Shown: in pieces, positions 17,847-28,091 of the stretch
Layout of the letters: the number at the start of each line of letters is the position of its first letter
How positions within the stretch are numbered: position 1 is the first letter of the stretch
Source of the DNA: Roseomonas sp. AR75
Lineage (GTDB): Bacteria > Pseudomonadota > Alphaproteobacteria > Acetobacterales > Acetobacteraceae
NCBI RefSeq assembly: GCF_005222815.1
Contig: NZ_STGB01000001.1
Span: 620,001 to 684,000 of the forward strand
Length of the DNA stretch: 64,000 nt
Direction: 5' to 3'
The notes under the pieces: model-generated
The model's database searches: none
Told to the model about the DNA's origin: nothing
The model's input: the letters and a program-made list of their open reading frames with translations, nothing else
Position numbers and translations under genes: made by a program

Positions 17847-19232
17847 ATGTTCGAGGCCCTGGGGAACAGGCTGACAGGCGTCTTCGACAAGCTGCGTCGC
17901 CGCGGCGCGCTGTCGGATGCCGATGTGCAGGAGGCGCTGCGCGAGGTCCGCGTCGCGCTGCTGGAAGCCGATGTCGCCCTGCCGGTGGTGAAGGACCTCA
18001 CCACCAAGGTGCGCGAGCGTGCGGTCGGCGCGGAGGTGATCCGCTCCGTCTCGCCCGCGCAGCAGGTGGTGAAGATCGTCAGCGACGCGCTGGTCGAGGC
18101 GCTCGGTGGCGGCGAGGCCGATGACGGCAAGCGCGGCATCGACCTGAATGCGCCGGCGCCGGTGCCGATCCTGATGGTCGGCCTGCAGGGCTCGGGCAAG
18201 ACCACGACTTCGGGCAAGATCGCGCTGCGCCTGCGCATGCGCGAGCGGAAGAAGGTGCTGCTCGCCTCGCTCGACGTGCACCGCCCTGCGGCGCAGCTTC
18301 AGTTGCAGACGCTGGCGCAGCAGGCCGAGGTGACATCGCTGCCGATCGTCGCCGGCGAGACGCCGCTGCAGATCGCAGCCCGCGCGATGGATGTGGCGCG
18401 GCGCGAGCTCTACGACGTCGTGGTGCTGGACACCGCCGGCCGACTCGCCATCGACGAGGCGCTGATGGCGGAGGTTGCGGAGGTGAAAGCCTTCGCCAAG
18501 CCGCATGAGACGCTGCTGGTCGTGGACGCCATGACTGGCCAGGACGCGGTGAACACCGCGCGCGCCTTCCAGGACAAGGTCGGCGTGACCGGCGTGGTGA
18601 TGACCCGCGTGGATGGCGACGCCCGCGGCGGCGCGGCGCTGTCCATGCGTGCGGTGACGGGCGCGCCGATCAAGCTGCTCGGCGCCGGCGAGAAGCTGGA
18701 TGCGCTGGAGGATTTCCACCCCGACCGCATCGCCAACCGCATCCTCGGCATGGGCGACATCGTCAGCCTGGTGGAGAAGGCGGCGGAGCATATCGACCAG
18801 GCCGAGGCCGAGAAGCTCGCGAAGAAGATGCAGAAGGGGTCCTTCGACCTCGAGGACTACGCGCAGCAGCTCAAGCAGATCAACAAGATGGGCAGCCTGT
18901 CCGGCATGCTCGGCATGCTGCCAGGCGTAGGCAAGATGAAGAAGCAGATCGAGGACGCGAACCTCGATCAGACCGTGCTGAAGCGCCAGGCGGCGATCAT
19001 CGGCAGCATGACGCCGAAGGAACGCCGCCACCCCGACCTGATCAAGGCGAGCCGCAAGAAGCGCATCGCCGCCGGCAGCGGCACCTCCGTGCAGGAGGTG
19101 AACAAGCTGCTGAAGCAGTTCGACGACATGTCCGCGATGATGAAGCGGATGAACAAGCTCGGCCAGAAGGGGCTGATGCGCGGGGGCCTTTCCGCGCTGA
19201 TGCCCGGCCTTGGCAACCGCAGACCGTTCTGA
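17847..19232 (+). CDS. ffh: Signal recognition particle protein Ffh
   Basis: SRP54 GTPase that binds signal sequences and 4.5S RNA and delivers ribosomes to FtsY. The 461 residues comprise three domains. The N domain (1-90) ends with LPVVKDLTTKV. The G domain has GLQGSGKTTTSGK (G1), DVHRPAAQLQLQ, DTAGR (G3) and TRVDGDARGGAA (G4). The Met-rich M domain contains SMTPKERRHPDLI and the RNA-binding SRKKRIAAGSGTSVQEVN. ATG 17847 is chosen; the AGGAAG at 17830-17835 supports it. It leads the operon ffh-rpsP-rimM-trmD-rplS. No 4.5S RNA gene was seen nearby. Confidence 0.98.
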   Translation: MFEALGNRLTGVFDKLRRRGALSDADVQEALREVRVALLEADVALPVVKDLTTKVRERAVGAEVIRSVSPAQQVVKIVSDALVEALGGGEADDGKRGIDLNAPAPVPILMVGLQGSGKTTTSGKIALRLRMRERKKVLLASLDVHRPAAQLQLQTLAQQAEVTSLPIVAGETPLQIAARAMDVARRELYDVVVLDTAGRLAIDEALMAEVAEVKAFAKPHETLLVVDAMTGQDAVNTARAFQDKVGVTGVVMTRVDGDARGGAALSMRAVTGAPIKLLGAGEKLDALEDFHPDRIANRILGMGDIVSLVEKAAEHIDQAEAEKLAKKMQKGSFDLEDYAQQLKQINKMGSLSGMLGMLPGVGKMKKQIEDANLDQTVLKRQAAIIGSMTPKERRHPDLIKASRKKRIAAGSGTSVQEVNKLLKQFDDMSAMMKRMNKLGQKGLMRGGLSALMPGLGNRRPF

Positions 19233-19252
19233 ACACAGGAGAGTAAAGGCTC

Positions 19253-19594
19253 ATGGGCCTCAAGATCCGTCTTGCCCGCGCGGGCGCGAAGAAGCGGCCG
19301 TACTACCACATCGTGGTCGCCGACAGCCGCAGCCCGCGCGACGGCCGCTTCATCGAGAAGCTGGGCAGCTACAACCCGATGCTGCCGTCGGACCACCCGG
19401 ATCGCGTTCGGCTGTTCGCCGAGCGCATCAACCACTGGAAGTCGCAGGGCGCGCTGCCGACCGAGCGCGTGGCGAAGTTCCTCGGCCATGCCGGCCTGGC
19501 GCCGATGCCCGTCTTCGCCGAGCAGCCCAAGAAGTCCGCGCCGAAGAAGAAGGCGCAGGAGCGGGCTGCCGCGGCCGCGGCAGCGGCGGGCTGA
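19253..19594 (+). CDS. rpsP: 30S ribosomal protein bS16
   Basis: Small-subunit assembly protein. The 113 residues begin with the family pattern [20 protein letters not shown] and continue through [20 protein letters not shown]. The conserved core ends near residue 82. The C-terminal tail is a Lys/Ala extension ([16 protein letters not shown]) of the type seen in alphaproteobacteria. It starts 20 bases after ffh with AGGAGAG in the gap, in the standard operon order. Confidence 0.98.
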   Translation: MGLKIRLARAGAKKRPYYHIVVADSRSPRDGRFIEKLGSYNPMLPSDHPDRVRLFAERINHWKSQGALPTERVAKFLGHAGLAPMPVFAEQPKKSAPKKKAQERAAAAAAAAG

Positions 19595-19620
19595 CATCCG
19601 GCAGCAGCGGCTGAGGCATC

Positions 19621-20142
19621 GTGTCGGTGAAGCGCGTCTTGTTGGGCGAGATCGGGAGGCCGCACGGGGTGCGGGGCCTGGTGCGCCTGCACGCCTTCAC
19701 GGACGACCCGATGGCGATCGGCCGCTACGGCGCGCTGACCGATGCGTCCGGCACACGGAGCTTCGCGGTGCAGGCGCTGCCGGGTGGGCTCGGCCGCATC
19801 GAGGGCATCGCGGATCGCGACGCCGCGGCGCGGCTGACGGGCACGAAGCTCTATGTCGCGCGCGACAGGCTGCCGAGCTCCGCCGATCCCGAGGAGTTCT
19901 TCCTCTGCGATCTTGAAGGTCTGAGCGCCTTCGATGCGGAGGGGAGGGGACTCGGCGTGGTGCGCGGCGTGGAGGAGTACGGCGCTGGTCCGTTCCTCGC
20001 GATCGAGGATGGTGGCCGCGAATTGCTCGTGCCCTTCACCAAGGTCGCCGTGCCCGCGGTGGATGTCGCGGGTGGGCGCGTCACCGTCGTGCGGCCGCCG
20101 GAAGTGGTGGTGCCGCCGCAACCGGGCGAGGAGGCCGCATGA
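19621..20142 (+). CDS. rimM: Ribosome maturation factor RimM
   Basis: Late 30S assembly factor that binds S19. The 173 residues show the N-terminal RimM barrel ([34 protein letters not shown]) and the C-terminal PRC-barrel ([40 protein letters not shown]). The start is GTG 19621; GTG 19627 is also possible. The stop overlaps the trmD start (ATGA). Confidence 0.96.
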   Translation: MSVKRVLLGEIGRPHGVRGLVRLHAFTDDPMAIGRYGALTDASGTRSFAVQALPGGLGRIEGIADRDAAARLTGTKLYVARDRLPSSADPEEFFLCDLEGLSAFDAEGRGLGVVRGVEEYGAGPFLAIEDGGRELLVPFTKVAVPAVDVAGGRVTVVRPPEVVVPPQPGEEAA

Positions 20143-20882
20143 CCTGGCGCGCTTCCGTCCTGACGCTGTTCCCGGAGATGTTCCCCGGCCCCCTCGGCCT
20201 CTCGCTCGCCGGGAAGGCGTTGCGTGACTCGCGCTGGGGGCTGGAGACGCTGGACATCCGCGGCTTCGCCAAGGACCGCCATCGCAGCGTTGACGACACG
20301 CCCTTCGGCGGCGGCGCGGGGATGGTCATGCGACCGGACGTGGTCGATGCCGCGCTCAGTGCGGCCATCGAGGCCAACCCGGATGCGCGGTGCATCTACC
20401 TCACGCCGCGCGGCAGGCTGCTGGACCAGGCGCTGGTGCGTGAGCTTGCGGCAGGGCCCGGCGTGATCCTGCTTTGCGGCCGCTACGAGGGCGTCGACCA
20501 GCGCGTGCTCGAAGCGCGTGAACTGGAGGAAGTCTCCGCCGGCGACGTCGTGCTCTCGGGCGGCGAGGTGGCGGCGATCATGCTGCTCGATGCCTGCGTG
20601 CGGCTGCTGCCGGGCGTGATGGGCGCGGCCGACAGCGCCGCCGAGGAAAGCCACGGCCCGGAGGGCCTGCTGGAATACCCGCACTACACGCGGCCCGCCG
20701 AGTGGCAGGGCCGGACCGTGCCGGAGGTACTGCTCTCCGGCCACCACGCCGAGGTCGCGAAGTGGCGTCGCGCGCGGGCCGAGGAAGCCACGCGACTGCG
20801 CCGCCCCGATCTCTGGGCGAAGCATCTGAACCGGAACGCGGGCGAAAGCGGGCGGCTGGACGGCCACCCGGCCGCCGCCTAG
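20139..20882 (+). CDS. trmD: tRNA (guanine37-N1)-methyltransferase
   Basis: Methylates G37 of tRNAs reading CNN codons, preventing +1 frameshifts. The 247-residue SPOUT enzyme contains [20 protein letters not shown] at the N-terminus, [17 protein letters not shown], and the trefoil knot SAM site [13 protein letters not shown] with [14 protein letters not shown]. The C-terminal tRNA-binding helical domain follows [18 protein letters not shown]. The start overlaps rimM by 4 bases. Confidence 0.98.
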   Translation: MTWRASVLTLFPEMFPGPLGLSLAGKALRDSRWGLETLDIRGFAKDRHRSVDDTPFGGGAGMVMRPDVVDAALSAAIEANPDARCIYLTPRGRLLDQALVRELAAGPGVILLCGRYEGVDQRVLEARELEEVSAGDVVLSGGEVAAIMLLDACVRLLPGVMGAADSAAEESHGPEGLLEYPHYTRPAEWQGRTVPEVLLSGHHAEVAKWRRARAEEATRLRRPDLWAKHLNRNAGESGRLDGHPAAA

Positions 20883-20908
20883 ATGAAATCTCGAAGGGAA
20901 CCACTCCG

Positions 20909-21304
20909 ATGAACCTGCTTCAGCAGTTCGAGGCGGCACAGCAGGCCCGCCTCTCCAGCGCCAGGGCGACGCCCGATTTCGCGCCGGGCGACACCGTCCG
21001 CGTGATGGTCAAGGTGGTCGAGGGCGAGCGCACCCGCACCCAGGCCTATGAGGGGGTCTGCATCGCCCGTTCCAACCGCGGCCTGAACAGCAACTTCACC
21101 GTGCGCAAGCTGTCCTACGGCGAGGGCGTGGAGCGCGTGTTCCCGCTCTACTCGCCGAACGTGGCGGAGATCATCGTGGTGCGCCGCGGCCGCGTGCGGC
21201 GCGCGAAGCTCTATTACCTGCGTGGCCGGACCGGCAAGTCCGCGCGCATCCAGGAGCGCGCGCGCGAGACGACGACGACGACCGCGGCCGCCGCGGAAGG
21301 CTGA
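20909..21304 (+). CDS. rplS: 50S ribosomal protein bL19
   Basis: Ribosomal protein at the 30S-50S interface. The 131 residues include [40 protein letters not shown] and the conserved end [14 protein letters not shown] and [15 protein letters not shown]. It starts at ATG 20909 after AAGGGA. It is the last gene of the ffh operon. A GC-rich hairpin (21313-21339) follows before leuC. Confidence 0.98.
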   Translation: MNLLQQFEAAQQARLSSARATPDFAPGDTVRVMVKVVEGERTRTQAYEGVCIARSNRGLNSNFTVRKLSYGEGVERVFPLYSPNVAEIIVVRRGRVRRAKLYYLRGRTGKSARIQERARETTTTTAAAAEG

Positions 21305-21312
21305 ACGAACAT

Positions 21313-21339
21313 CCCGCGCGCACCGGAAGGTCGCGCGGG
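21313..21339 (+). terminator. Hairpin between rplS and leuC
   Basis: CCCGCGCG (21313-21320) is a perfect inverted repeat of CGCGCGGG (21332-21339) around an 11-base loop, followed by TCTCGCTT. It starts 8 bases after the rplS stop and ends 24 bases before the leuC start. It may terminate the ribosomal operon or attenuate read-through into leuC. The following tract is only moderately T-rich. Confidence 0.5.
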
Positions 21340-21363
21340 TCTCGCTTGAAGGGTAGGGGAACC

Positions 21364-22794
21364 ATGTCGGCACAGAAGCCGCGTACGCTGTTCGACAAGA
21401 TCTGGGACGCCCATGTGGTGGAGACGCTTCCGGACGGCACCGCGCTTCTCTACATCGACAAGCACCTCACCCACGAAGTCACCAGCCCGCAGGCCTTCGA
21501 GGGCCTGCGGATGGCCGGCCGCAAGCTGCGGCGCCCGGATGCGACGATCGCGGTGGTGGACCACAACATCGCCACCGATGCCTCGCGCTACGGCACCATC
21601 GAGGATCCCGAGAGCCGCATCCAGGTCGAGACGCTGGAGCGGAACGTCGTCGAGTTCGGCGTTCCCTACATCCCGCTGACGGACAAGCGGCAGGGGATCG
21701 TGCATGTCATCGGGCCGGAACTCGGCCTGTCCCTGCCGGGCATGACCATCGTCTGCGGCGACAGCCACACCTCCACGCATGGCGCGATGGGCGCGCTGGC
21801 CTTCGGCATCGGTACCTCCGAGGTCGAGCATGTCATGGCGACGCAGACGCTGCTGCAGAAGCCCGCCAAGAACATGCGCGTTGTGGTGCACGGCCGGCTT
21901 CCGGTCGGCTGCACGGCGAAGGATATCGTGCTGGCGATCATCGGCAGGATCGGCACCGCCGGCGGCACCGGCCATGTAATCGAATACGCCGGCGAGGCGA
22001 TCCGCGCGCTCGACATGGCGGGCCGCATGACCGTCTGCAACATGTCTATCGAGGCCGGAGCGCGCGCCGGCATGGTCGCGCCGGACCAGACCACCTTCGA
22101 CTACGTGAAGGGCCGCCCCTTCGCGCCCCAGGGCGAGGCGTATGATCGCGCCGTGGCGTGGTGGAGGACGCTGCCATCCGACCCCGGCGCGCATTTCGAC
22201 GCGGAAGTGCGCCTGGACGCCGGGCAGATCGCGCCGCAGGTCACCTGGGGCACGAGCCCGGAAGACGTGCTGCCGATCACTGGCGTCGTCCCGAACCCGG
22301 CCGACGTCGCGGACGAGGCGAAGCGCACGCGCATGCAGCGCATGCTGGACTACATGGGCCTCACGCCCGGCCAGCGCCTGCAGGACCTGAAGGTGGATGT
22401 TGTCTTCATCGGCTCCTGCACCAACAGCCGCATCGAGGACATCCGCATCGCCGCGGAGATGGTGAAGGGCCGCAAGGTCGCCGACGGCGTGCGCGCGCTG
22501 GTGGTGCCCGGTAGCGGGCTGGTGAAGGAGCAGGCGGAGCAGGAAGGCCTGGACCGCGTCCTCAAGGAAGCCGGCTTCGAATGGCGCGAGGCCGGCTGCT
22601 CCATGTGCCTCGGCATGAACCCGGACAAGCTGAAGCCGGGCCAGCGCTGCGCCAGCACCTCGAACCGCAACTTCGAGGGGCGGCAGGGGCCGGGCGGGCG
22701 GACGCATCTGCTCTCGCCGGCCATGGCGGCCGCGGCGGCGCTCGCCGGTCGGCTGGCCGATGTGCGCGACTTCCAGCCTAAGGGGGCGGTGTGA
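21364..22794 (+). CDS. leuC: 3-isopropylmalate dehydratase large subunit
   Basis: With LeuD, isomerises 2-isopropylmalate to 3-isopropylmalate in leucine biosynthesis using a 4Fe-4S cluster. The 476 residues have the aconitase-fold motifs [28 protein letters not shown] and [13 protein letters not shown] (first cluster Cys), with [12 protein letters not shown] supplying the other two. ATG 21364 is preceded by AGGGGA; TTG 21346 would add six residues. It overlaps leuD by one base (TGATG). Confidence 0.98.
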   Translation: MSAQKPRTLFDKIWDAHVVETLPDGTALLYIDKHLTHEVTSPQAFEGLRMAGRKLRRPDATIAVVDHNIATDASRYGTIEDPESRIQVETLERNVVEFGVPYIPLTDKRQGIVHVIGPELGLSLPGMTIVCGDSHTSTHGAMGALAFGIGTSEVEHVMATQTLLQKPAKNMRVVVHGRLPVGCTAKDIVLAIIGRIGTAGGTGHVIEYAGEAIRALDMAGRMTVCNMSIEAGARAGMVAPDQTTFDYVKGRPFAPQGEAYDRAVAWWRTLPSDPGAHFDAEVRLDAGQIAPQVTWGTSPEDVLPITGVVPNPADVADEAKRTRMQRMLDYMGLTPGQRLQDLKVDVVFIGSCTNSRIEDIRIAAEMVKGRKVADGVRALVVPGSGLVKEQAEQEGLDRVLKEAGFEWREAGCSMCLGMNPDKLKPGQRCASTSNRNFEGRQGPGGRTHLLSPAMAAAAALAGRLADVRDFQPKGAV

Positions 22795-23420
22795 TGCAGG
22801 CCTTCACCAAGCTGACGGGCATCGCGGCGCCGATGCCGGAAGCCAATGTCGATACCGACAAGATCATCCCGGCGCGCTTCCTGAAGACCATCGCGCGCAC
22901 GGGCCTCGGCAAGAATCTCTTCGCCAATGTCCGCTATCGCGAGGATGGCAGCGAGAACCCGGACTTCATCCTGAACCGGGAGCCGTACCGGAAGTCCGAG
23001 ATCCTGATTGCGCACGAGAATTTCGGCTGCGGCTCCTCGCGCGAGCATGCGCCCTGGGCGTTGCTGGATTTCGGTATCCGCTGCGTGATCGCGCCGGATT
23101 TCGGCGACATCTTCCACAACAACAGCTTCAAGAACGGCATCCTGCCCATCCGTCTGCCGCGTGCCGTCTGCGACCAGCTGATCGAGGACGCGAAGCTCGG
23201 TCAGAATGCCCGCCTCACGGTGGATCTGGAGCGCCAGGTGGTGGTGCGGCCGAACGGCGAGGAGATCCCCTTCGAGGTCGATCCCTTCCGCAAGCACCTG
23301 TTGCTCAACGGCCTGGATGACATCGGCCAGACGATGCAGCACGCCCCGGCCATCGACGGCTACGAAGCGAAGCAGAAGGCCGCGCAGCCCTGGCTGTATG
23401 CCGCCGCACCGGGGGCCTGA
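22794..23420 (+). CDS. leuD: 3-isopropylmalate dehydratase small subunit
   Basis: Swivelling-domain partner of LeuC. The 208 residues contain [16 protein letters not shown] at the N-terminus and the substrate loop [16 protein letters not shown], followed by the typical [20 protein letters not shown] 22794 shares its A with the leuC stop; GTG 22791 is an alternative one codon upstream. leuB follows after one base. Confidence 0.98.
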   Translation: MQAFTKLTGIAAPMPEANVDTDKIIPARFLKTIARTGLGKNLFANVRYREDGSENPDFILNREPYRKSEILIAHENFGCGSSREHAPWALLDFGIRCVIAPDFGDIFHNNSFKNGILPIRLPRAVCDQLIEDAKLGQNARLTVDLERQVVVRPNGEEIPFEVDPFRKHLLLNGLDDIGQTMQHAPAIDGYEAKQKAAQPWLYAAAPGA

Positions 23421-23421
23421 G

Positions 23422-24534
23422 ATGACGTCGAACAAGAAGCTGCTGATCCTGCCGGGCGACGGCATCGGCCCGGAGGTCGTCCGGGAGACGCGCCGCGTCG
23501 TCGAATGGATGGAGCGCCGCCGCGCGATCTCGTTCGAGATCGAGGAAGGCCTGGTCGGCGGCGCGGCGATCGACGCCACCGGCTCGCCCTGCCCGGACGC
23601 GACGGTCGAGGCCGCCAAGGCGGCGGACGCGGTGCTGTTCGGCTCGGTCGGCGGCCCGAAATGGGACAGCCTGCCCTTCGAGCAGCGGCCGGAGCTCGGC
23701 ATCCTGCGGCTGCGCAAGGACCTTGGCCTGTTCGCGAACCTGCGCCCTGCCGTCGTGCTTGATCCGCTGCTGGATGCCTCCTCGCTGAAGGCCGATCTCG
23801 TGCGCGGACTCGACATCATGATCGTGCGCGAGACCACCGGCGGCGTCTATTTCGGCGAGCCGCGCGGCGTGACCACCGGTGCGGACGGCAAGCGCACCGG
23901 CGTCGACACCCAGATCTACCACGAGGACGAGATCGCCCGCGTCGCGCGCGTGGCCTTCGAGCTCGCGCGCAAGCGCCGCAGCAAGGTCACCAGCGTCGAG
24001 AAGGCGAATGTCATGCAGACCGGCCGCCTGTGGCGCGCCGTCGTGGGTGAGGTGCACAAGGCCGAGTTCGCCGATGTCGAGCTCGAGAACATGTACGCCG
24101 ACAACTGCGCGATGCAGCTCGCCTCGAAGCCGAAGCAGTTCGACGTGATCCTCGGCGACAATCTGTTCGGCGACGTTCTGTCGGACCTGGCGGCGGCGCT
24201 GACCGGCTCGCTCGGCATGCTGCCCTCCGCGACGCTGGGCGCGGTGCAGCCCACGGGCAAGCGCCATGCGCTCTACGAGCCGATCCACGGTTCCGCGCCG
24301 GACATCGCCGGCAAGGGCATGGCGAATCCGTCGGCGCAGATCCTGTCCTTCGCCATGCTGCTGCGCATCTCCTTCGGCATGGAGGAAGAGGCCGCGCTGG
24401 TGGAGCAGGCGGTGGAGAAGGTGCTGGCCGGCGGCCTGCGCACCGCCGACATCATGGCGCCCGGCATGGCGCGGATCGGCACCAGCGTGATGGGCGAGGC
24501 GGTGCTGCGGGAGTTGGACAAGCTCTCTTCATGA
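23422..24534 (+). CDS. leuB: 3-isopropylmalate dehydrogenase
   Basis: NAD-dependent oxidative decarboxylation of 3-isopropylmalate to 2-ketoisocaproate. The 370 residues have [12 protein letters not shown] at the N-terminus, the [18 protein letters not shown] loop of LeuB, the substrate-binding [14 protein letters not shown], Lys in [15 protein letters not shown], metal-binding Asp in [14 protein letters not shown], and the NAD loop [14 protein letters not shown]. It completes leuCDB. leuA is not in the window. Confidence 0.98.
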   Translation: MTSNKKLLILPGDGIGPEVVRETRRVVEWMERRRAISFEIEEGLVGGAAIDATGSPCPDATVEAAKAADAVLFGSVGGPKWDSLPFEQRPELGILRLRKDLGLFANLRPAVVLDPLLDASSLKADLVRGLDIMIVRETTGGVYFGEPRGVTTGADGKRTGVDTQIYHEDEIARVARVAFELARKRRSKVTSVEKANVMQTGRLWRAVVGEVHKAEFADVELENMYADNCAMQLASKPKQFDVILGDNLFGDVLSDLAAALTGSLGMLPSATLGAVQPTGKRHALYEPIHGSAPDIAGKGMANPSAQILSFAMLLRISFGMEEEAALVEQAVEKVLAGGLRTADIMAPGMARIGTSVMGEAVLRELDKLSS

Positions 24535-24541
24535 AGTCGCC

Positions 24542-24564
24542 GCCCGGGGGTTGCGCCCCCGGGC
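24542..24564 (+). terminator. GC-rich hairpin after leuB
   Basis: GCCCGGGGG (24542-24550) pairs perfectly with CCCCCGGGC (24556-24564) around a 5-base loop, seven bases after the leuB stop. There is no T-run after it, so it may stall or protect the transcript end rather than act as a classic intrinsic terminator. Confidence 0.45.
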
Positions 24565-24592
24565 CGGCCCCGCTACATCGCCGTTCCCGGCT

Positions 24593-24669
24593 GGACCCGT
24601 AGCTCAATTGGATAGAGCACCAGACTACGGATCTGGGGGTTAGGGGTTCGAATCCTCTCGGGTCCGCCA
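24593..24669 (+). tRNA. tRNA-Arg (anticodon ACG)
   Basis: A complete 77-base cloverleaf with encoded CCA. Acceptor stem GGACCCG (24593-24599) pairs with CGGGTCC (24659-24665); the discriminator is G. The D-arm contains AGCTCAATTGGATAGAGC. The anticodon stem CCAGA/TCTGG encloses loop CTACGGA, giving anticodon ACG, whose A34 is expected to be deaminated to inosine. The T-arm has GGTTCGAATC. TTTTT follows at 24673-24677. Confidence 0.97.
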
Positions 24670-24719
24670 GGGTTTTTCCACCGATCTCGTCACGCGACGC
24701 CGCACTCGCTGGTGCGCCG

Positions 24720-26162
24720 TCAGCGCGCCAGCGGCAGCGCGAGCGGCGACAAGGCCTCGATGTCGGCGCCGGCGGGATCCCGCAGCGCGACGGCGGCCGC
24801 CAGCCTCTCCTGTTGGGCCTGCAGGGTGCGCGCGGCTTGCGGCTGGTCCAGGGTCAGCACGGTGCCCTCCGCCACGACCTGCCTGCCATCCACCCAGACG
24901 TCGCGCACCGCCCGCTCCGCCGCGACATGCACCAAATTCCGCAGCGGATCGCGCAGCGGCTGCATGGCCGGGTGATCAAGCGCGCAGCAGACGAGATCCG
25001 CACGCGATCCGGGCGCGATCCGTCCCAGATCCGGGCGTCCCAGCACCCCTGCCGCGGCGATCGTCGCCGCGTGGAAGACGCGCGCCGTGTCGCAGCGATG
25101 GCGCGGGCCGGCGGCGGCGCGCGCCAGCAGTTCCGCCACGCGCATCTCCTCCAGCAGGTTCTGCGGATGCGTGTCTGTGCCGATGGCGATGGGAATGCCC
25201 GCTTCCATGTAGGTGCCGAGGTCGTGCAGCAGCGTGCCGTCGCGCAGGAAGACGGTGGGGCAATGCGCGACGGCGGTGCCGCTGGCGGCGAGCAGGTGGA
25301 GGTCGGCGCGCTCCGGCCAGACCAGCCAGGGATGCTCGTCGGTGAACACCGCATGGCCGAGGATGGTGTGCGGGCCGAGGAAGCCCAGGCGATGCAGCCA
25401 GGCGATCGGCGTCATGTCGTGCCGGCGCGTCATGCCGGCGAACTCGGCGTAGCTCTGCGCAGCGTGGGTGTGCAGCGGCCGGCCGGTCTCGCGCGCCAGC
25501 GCCGCGCTGCGCTGCAGGAGTTCCGGCGTGCAGGTGTCCACCTGCGCCGGCGAGACCATGGCGGAGAGGCGCCCCGATGGATGACGCTCGGCCGCGTCCA
25601 TCACCGCAGCGGCTTCCACGAAGGCGGCTTCGCCGAGGTCGGGCGCCCACTCGTATTGCGTCTCCTGGCCCGTCTCGGTGAACCAGGCGGCGGAGCGGAA
25701 CATGGGCGCGGCAACGGCGCGGATCCCGCTTTCGGCCAGCAAGTCGAGCCAGCCCGGGTAGGCGTGGCTGAGATCCACCACGGTAGTCACGCCGCCCGCC
25801 AGCAGTTCGGCCAGGCCGAAGCGCGCGGAAGCGCGCTGCGCCTCGACATCCGGGATGAAGGCCTGGCGGAAGCGATGGCGCGCGGAATAGAACAGGCGGG
25901 GGTTGCCGAATTCCTCGACGAAGCCGCGGAAGATCGGCGACTGCGCCGGATGGCAGTGGATGTTGAGCAGCCCCGGGATGACGAGCAGCGCGCTGCCGTC
26001 GACCTCCCGCGCCGCCGCGCCGTCCCAGCGCCCGCCGACATGAAAGATGGTGTTGCCGGCGAAGGCGATGTCGGCGTCGCGGAGATACACGTGCGAGCCC
26101 CGCGCCGCGTCCCAGGCCACGGCCCAGGCGGCGCGGCGGATGCAGGTGACCGGCGCGGTCAC
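24720..26162 (-). CDS. Amidohydrolase of the TRZ/ATZ/guanine-deaminase group
   Basis: A metal-dependent hydrolase of about 480 residues that deaminates or opens N-heterocycles or hydrolyses amide/amidine bonds. Metal ligands are visible: HCH in PGLLNIHCHPAQS, His in RPLHTHAAQS, His in HTILGHAVFTDE and Asp in IAIGTDTHPQNLLEEM. The C-terminal composite beta-sandwich ends the chain (RADLVCCALDH, DVWVDGRQV). GTG 26162 is chosen because it overlaps the DctM stop as GTGA. The frame is open far upstream, but that part is inside dctM. Last gene of the TRAP operon; its substrate is presumably what the transporter imports. Confidence 0.88.
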   Translation of the reverse strand: MTAPVTCIRRAAWAVAWDAARGSHVYLRDADIAFAGNTIFHVGGRWDGAAAREVDGSALLVIPGLLNIHCHPAQSPIFRGFVEEFGNPRLFYSARHRFRQAFIPDVEAQRASARFGLAELLAGGVTTVVDLSHAYPGWLDLLAESGIRAVAAPMFRSAAWFTETGQETQYEWAPDLGEAAFVEAAAVMDAAERHPSGRLSAMVSPAQVDTCTPELLQRSAALARETGRPLHTHAAQSYAEFAGMTRRHDMTPIAWLHRLGFLGPHTILGHAVFTDEHPWLVWPERADLHLLAASGTAVAHCPTVFLRDGTLLHDLGTYMEAGIPIAIGTDTHPQNLLEEMRVAELLARAAAGPRHRCDTARVFHAATIAAAGVLGRPDLGRIAPGSRADLVCCALDHPAMQPLRDPLRNLVHVAAERAVRDVWVDGRQVVAEGTVLTLDQPQAARTLQAQQERLAAAVALRDPAGADIEALSPLALPLAR

Positions 26163-27460
26163 GAGAGGAGGCCGGGCAGGAAACCGATGAAGGCGGGCCA
26201 GACGGTCATCAGCGCGACCATGGCGAACATGCAGGCGAGGAACGGCAGCGTGCCGGAGACGACCTCCGCGATGGTGCCGCGCCCACGCACGCCCTGCACG
26301 ACATAGAGGTTCATGCCGACGGGTGGCGTGATCAGCGCGATCTCGCACATGATCACCAGGAAGATGCCGAACCAGATCGCGTCGTAACCGAGATGGGTCA
26401 CGATGGGGAAGACGATCGGAATGGTGGCGATCATCATCGCCAGGCTGTCGAGGAAGCAGCCGAGGAAGATGTAGAGCAGCACCAGCAGCAGGATCATCAC
26501 CCAGGGATGCACGTCGATTCCCGACATGGCGGCGGAGACCTGCGCCGGCACGCCGAGCACGCCGACGATGAAGTTCAGGTAGAAGGCGGCGACGAGGATC
26601 AGCAGCGTCATCGCCGTGACGCCGACAGTTGTCAGCATGGACTGCACAAGCATGTGCACGCTGAGCCGCCCGCTGGCGCCGACCAGCATCAGCGCGGCGA
26701 CCACGCCGACACCCGCAGCTTCCGTCGGCGTGGCCCAGCCGGCGTAGATGCTGCCCATCACGACGATGAAGATGGCCAGGGGCGGCAGCAGGTCCTTCAG
26801 CCGGGCGATGCGCTCGGCCATCGGCGCCGCCTTCTCGCCGCCGCCGGCGATGGCCGGATGCAGCACGCTGGCGATGACGATCACCGCCATGAACATCGCT
26901 GCCATCAGCAGCCCGGGCAGGAAACCGGCGAGGAACAGCGCGCCGATCGAGGTGTTGGTCAGCGCGCCGTAGATGATCATGTTGATCGAGGGCGGGATCA
27001 GGATGCCGAGCGTGGCGCCCGACGCAACGGAGCCCAGCACCCATTTCTCGCTGTAGCCGCGCTTACGGAAGGCCGGGAAGGCCACGGTGCCGATCGTCGC
27101 GGCGGTGGCGACGGAGGAGCCGGAGATCGAGGCGAACAGCGTGGAAGCGGCGATGTTGGTGTGCAGCAGGCCGCCGGGCATGCGGTTCAGCCAGTCGGCC
27201 AGCGCGACGTACATCCGCTCGGTCACGCCGCCGCGCACCAGAATCTCGCCCATCAGCACATAGAGCGGGATGGCGACCAGCAGGAAGTTGTTGAGCGTGC
27301 CCCACATCATCGTGCCGAAGGGGCGGAACATCACGTCGCCGAAGTAGAACCACGCGCCGGCCGCCGCGGTGGCGAAGAGCGCGGTCGCGATGTGCAGCCC
27401 GAGCATCATCAGCCCGAGCAGGATCAGGAAGCCGACGAGGATTCCCTCGAGACCGATCAT
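26159..27460 (-). CDS. TRAP transporter large permease (DctM)
   Basis: The 12-helix transport subunit of a Na+-driven TRAP importer. The 433 residues start with a GFLILLGLMMLGLHIA segment, then VAIPLYVLMGEILVRGG and the conserved GSSVATAATIGTVAFP and SVASGATLGILIPPS. Later conserved blocks are GTDFCDO-equivalent hydrophobic helices and ALITPPVGMNLYVVQGV near residue 380. It follows DctQ after 15 bases and overlaps the amidohydrolase gene. Confidence 0.95.
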   Translation of the reverse strand: MIGLEGILVGFLILLGLMMLGLHIATALFATAAAGAWFYFGDVMFRPFGTMMWGTLNNFLLVAIPLYVLMGEILVRGGVTERMYVALADWLNRMPGGLLHTNIAASTLFASISGSSVATAATIGTVAFPAFRKRGYSEKWVLGSVASGATLGILIPPSINMIIYGALTNTSIGALFLAGFLPGLLMAAMFMAVIVIASVLHPAIAGGGEKAAPMAERIARLKDLLPPLAIFIVVMGSIYAGWATPTEAAGVGVVAALMLVGASGRLSVHMLVQSMLTTVGVTAMTLLILVAAFYLNFIVGVLGVPAQVSAAMSGIDVHPWVMILLLVLLYIFLGCFLDSLAMMIATIPIVFPIVTHLGYDAIWFGIFLVIMCEIALITPPVGMNLYVVQGVRGRGTIAEVVSGTLPFLACMFAMVALMTVWPAFIGFLPGLLS

Positions 27461-27475
27461 GCGGGATCCCCCGGC

Positions 27476-28090
27476 CTAGTTCAGCGTCGGCGCGGTGCCG
27501 TGGGCGCCGCGCTCCTCCTGGAACTCCTCCAACTCCTCCTGCGTGGTCAGCGGCCCGTAGAAGGCGGCGATGCGGTCCGGCGCGGCGAAGAGCAGCCAGG
27601 CCGCGTGCAGGGCCTGTGCCAGCGCGCAGACCGCGAAGGCGGCTGTGCCGATCATCCAGAAGGCCTGCGGGATCCACAGCGGGGTCTGCAGCGGCGTGCT
27701 GGCCAGGCTGTCGAAGGTCCAGGTCTCGTCGAAGGCGACCCAGGCATGGTCGGCCATGAAGACCGCGAAGCCTGCCAGCGTCGCGACCGCCAGCGCGTCG
27801 AGCACACGCGCCAGACGCCGCGGCATGTGCGGCAGCAGGATGTCGATGCGCGTGTGCCGCCGCCGCACCAGCGCATAGGCGAGGCCGAGCGAGCCGATCA
27901 GCGCCAGCGTGTAGCCGCCGAGCTCGTCGGTGCCCTGCACCGAGAAGCCGGCGAAGCGCCGCGCCAGCACGTCGAAGCCGATCATCAGCGCCAGGATGAA
28001 CACCGCGATGCCGGCGAGCAGCGCGAAGCCGCTCGCCATCCAGTCCAGCAGCCGGAGCGGAAGCGGCGGCCGCGCCGGCTGCGCCGCCAT
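27476..28090 (-). CDS. TRAP transporter small permease (DctQ)
   Basis: The four-helix small membrane subunit that pairs with DctM. Of 204 residues, hydrophobic segments lie near 10-40, 50-72, 90-112 and 140-165. The family features DVLARRFAGFSVQGTDELGGY and ALVRRRHTRIDIL are present. The start is ATG 28090, one base after the dctP stop, which implies co-transcription. Confidence 0.93.
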   Translation of the reverse strand: MAAQPARPPLPLRLLDWMASGFALLAGIAVFILALMIGFDVLARRFAGFSVQGTDELGGYTLALIGSLGLAYALVRRRHTRIDILLPHMPRRLARVLDALAVATLAGFAVFMADHAWVAFDETWTFDSLASTPLQTPLWIPQAFWMIGTAAFAVCALAQALHAAWLLFAAPDRIAAFYGPLTTQEELEEFQEERGAHGTAPTLN

Positions 28091-28091
28091 C

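Noticed and set aside
24720..27044. Reading the amidohydrolase frame as one 774-residue fusion protein
   Set aside because: The upstream part is an out-of-frame translation of dctM. The GTGA overlap at 26159-26162 marks the real start.
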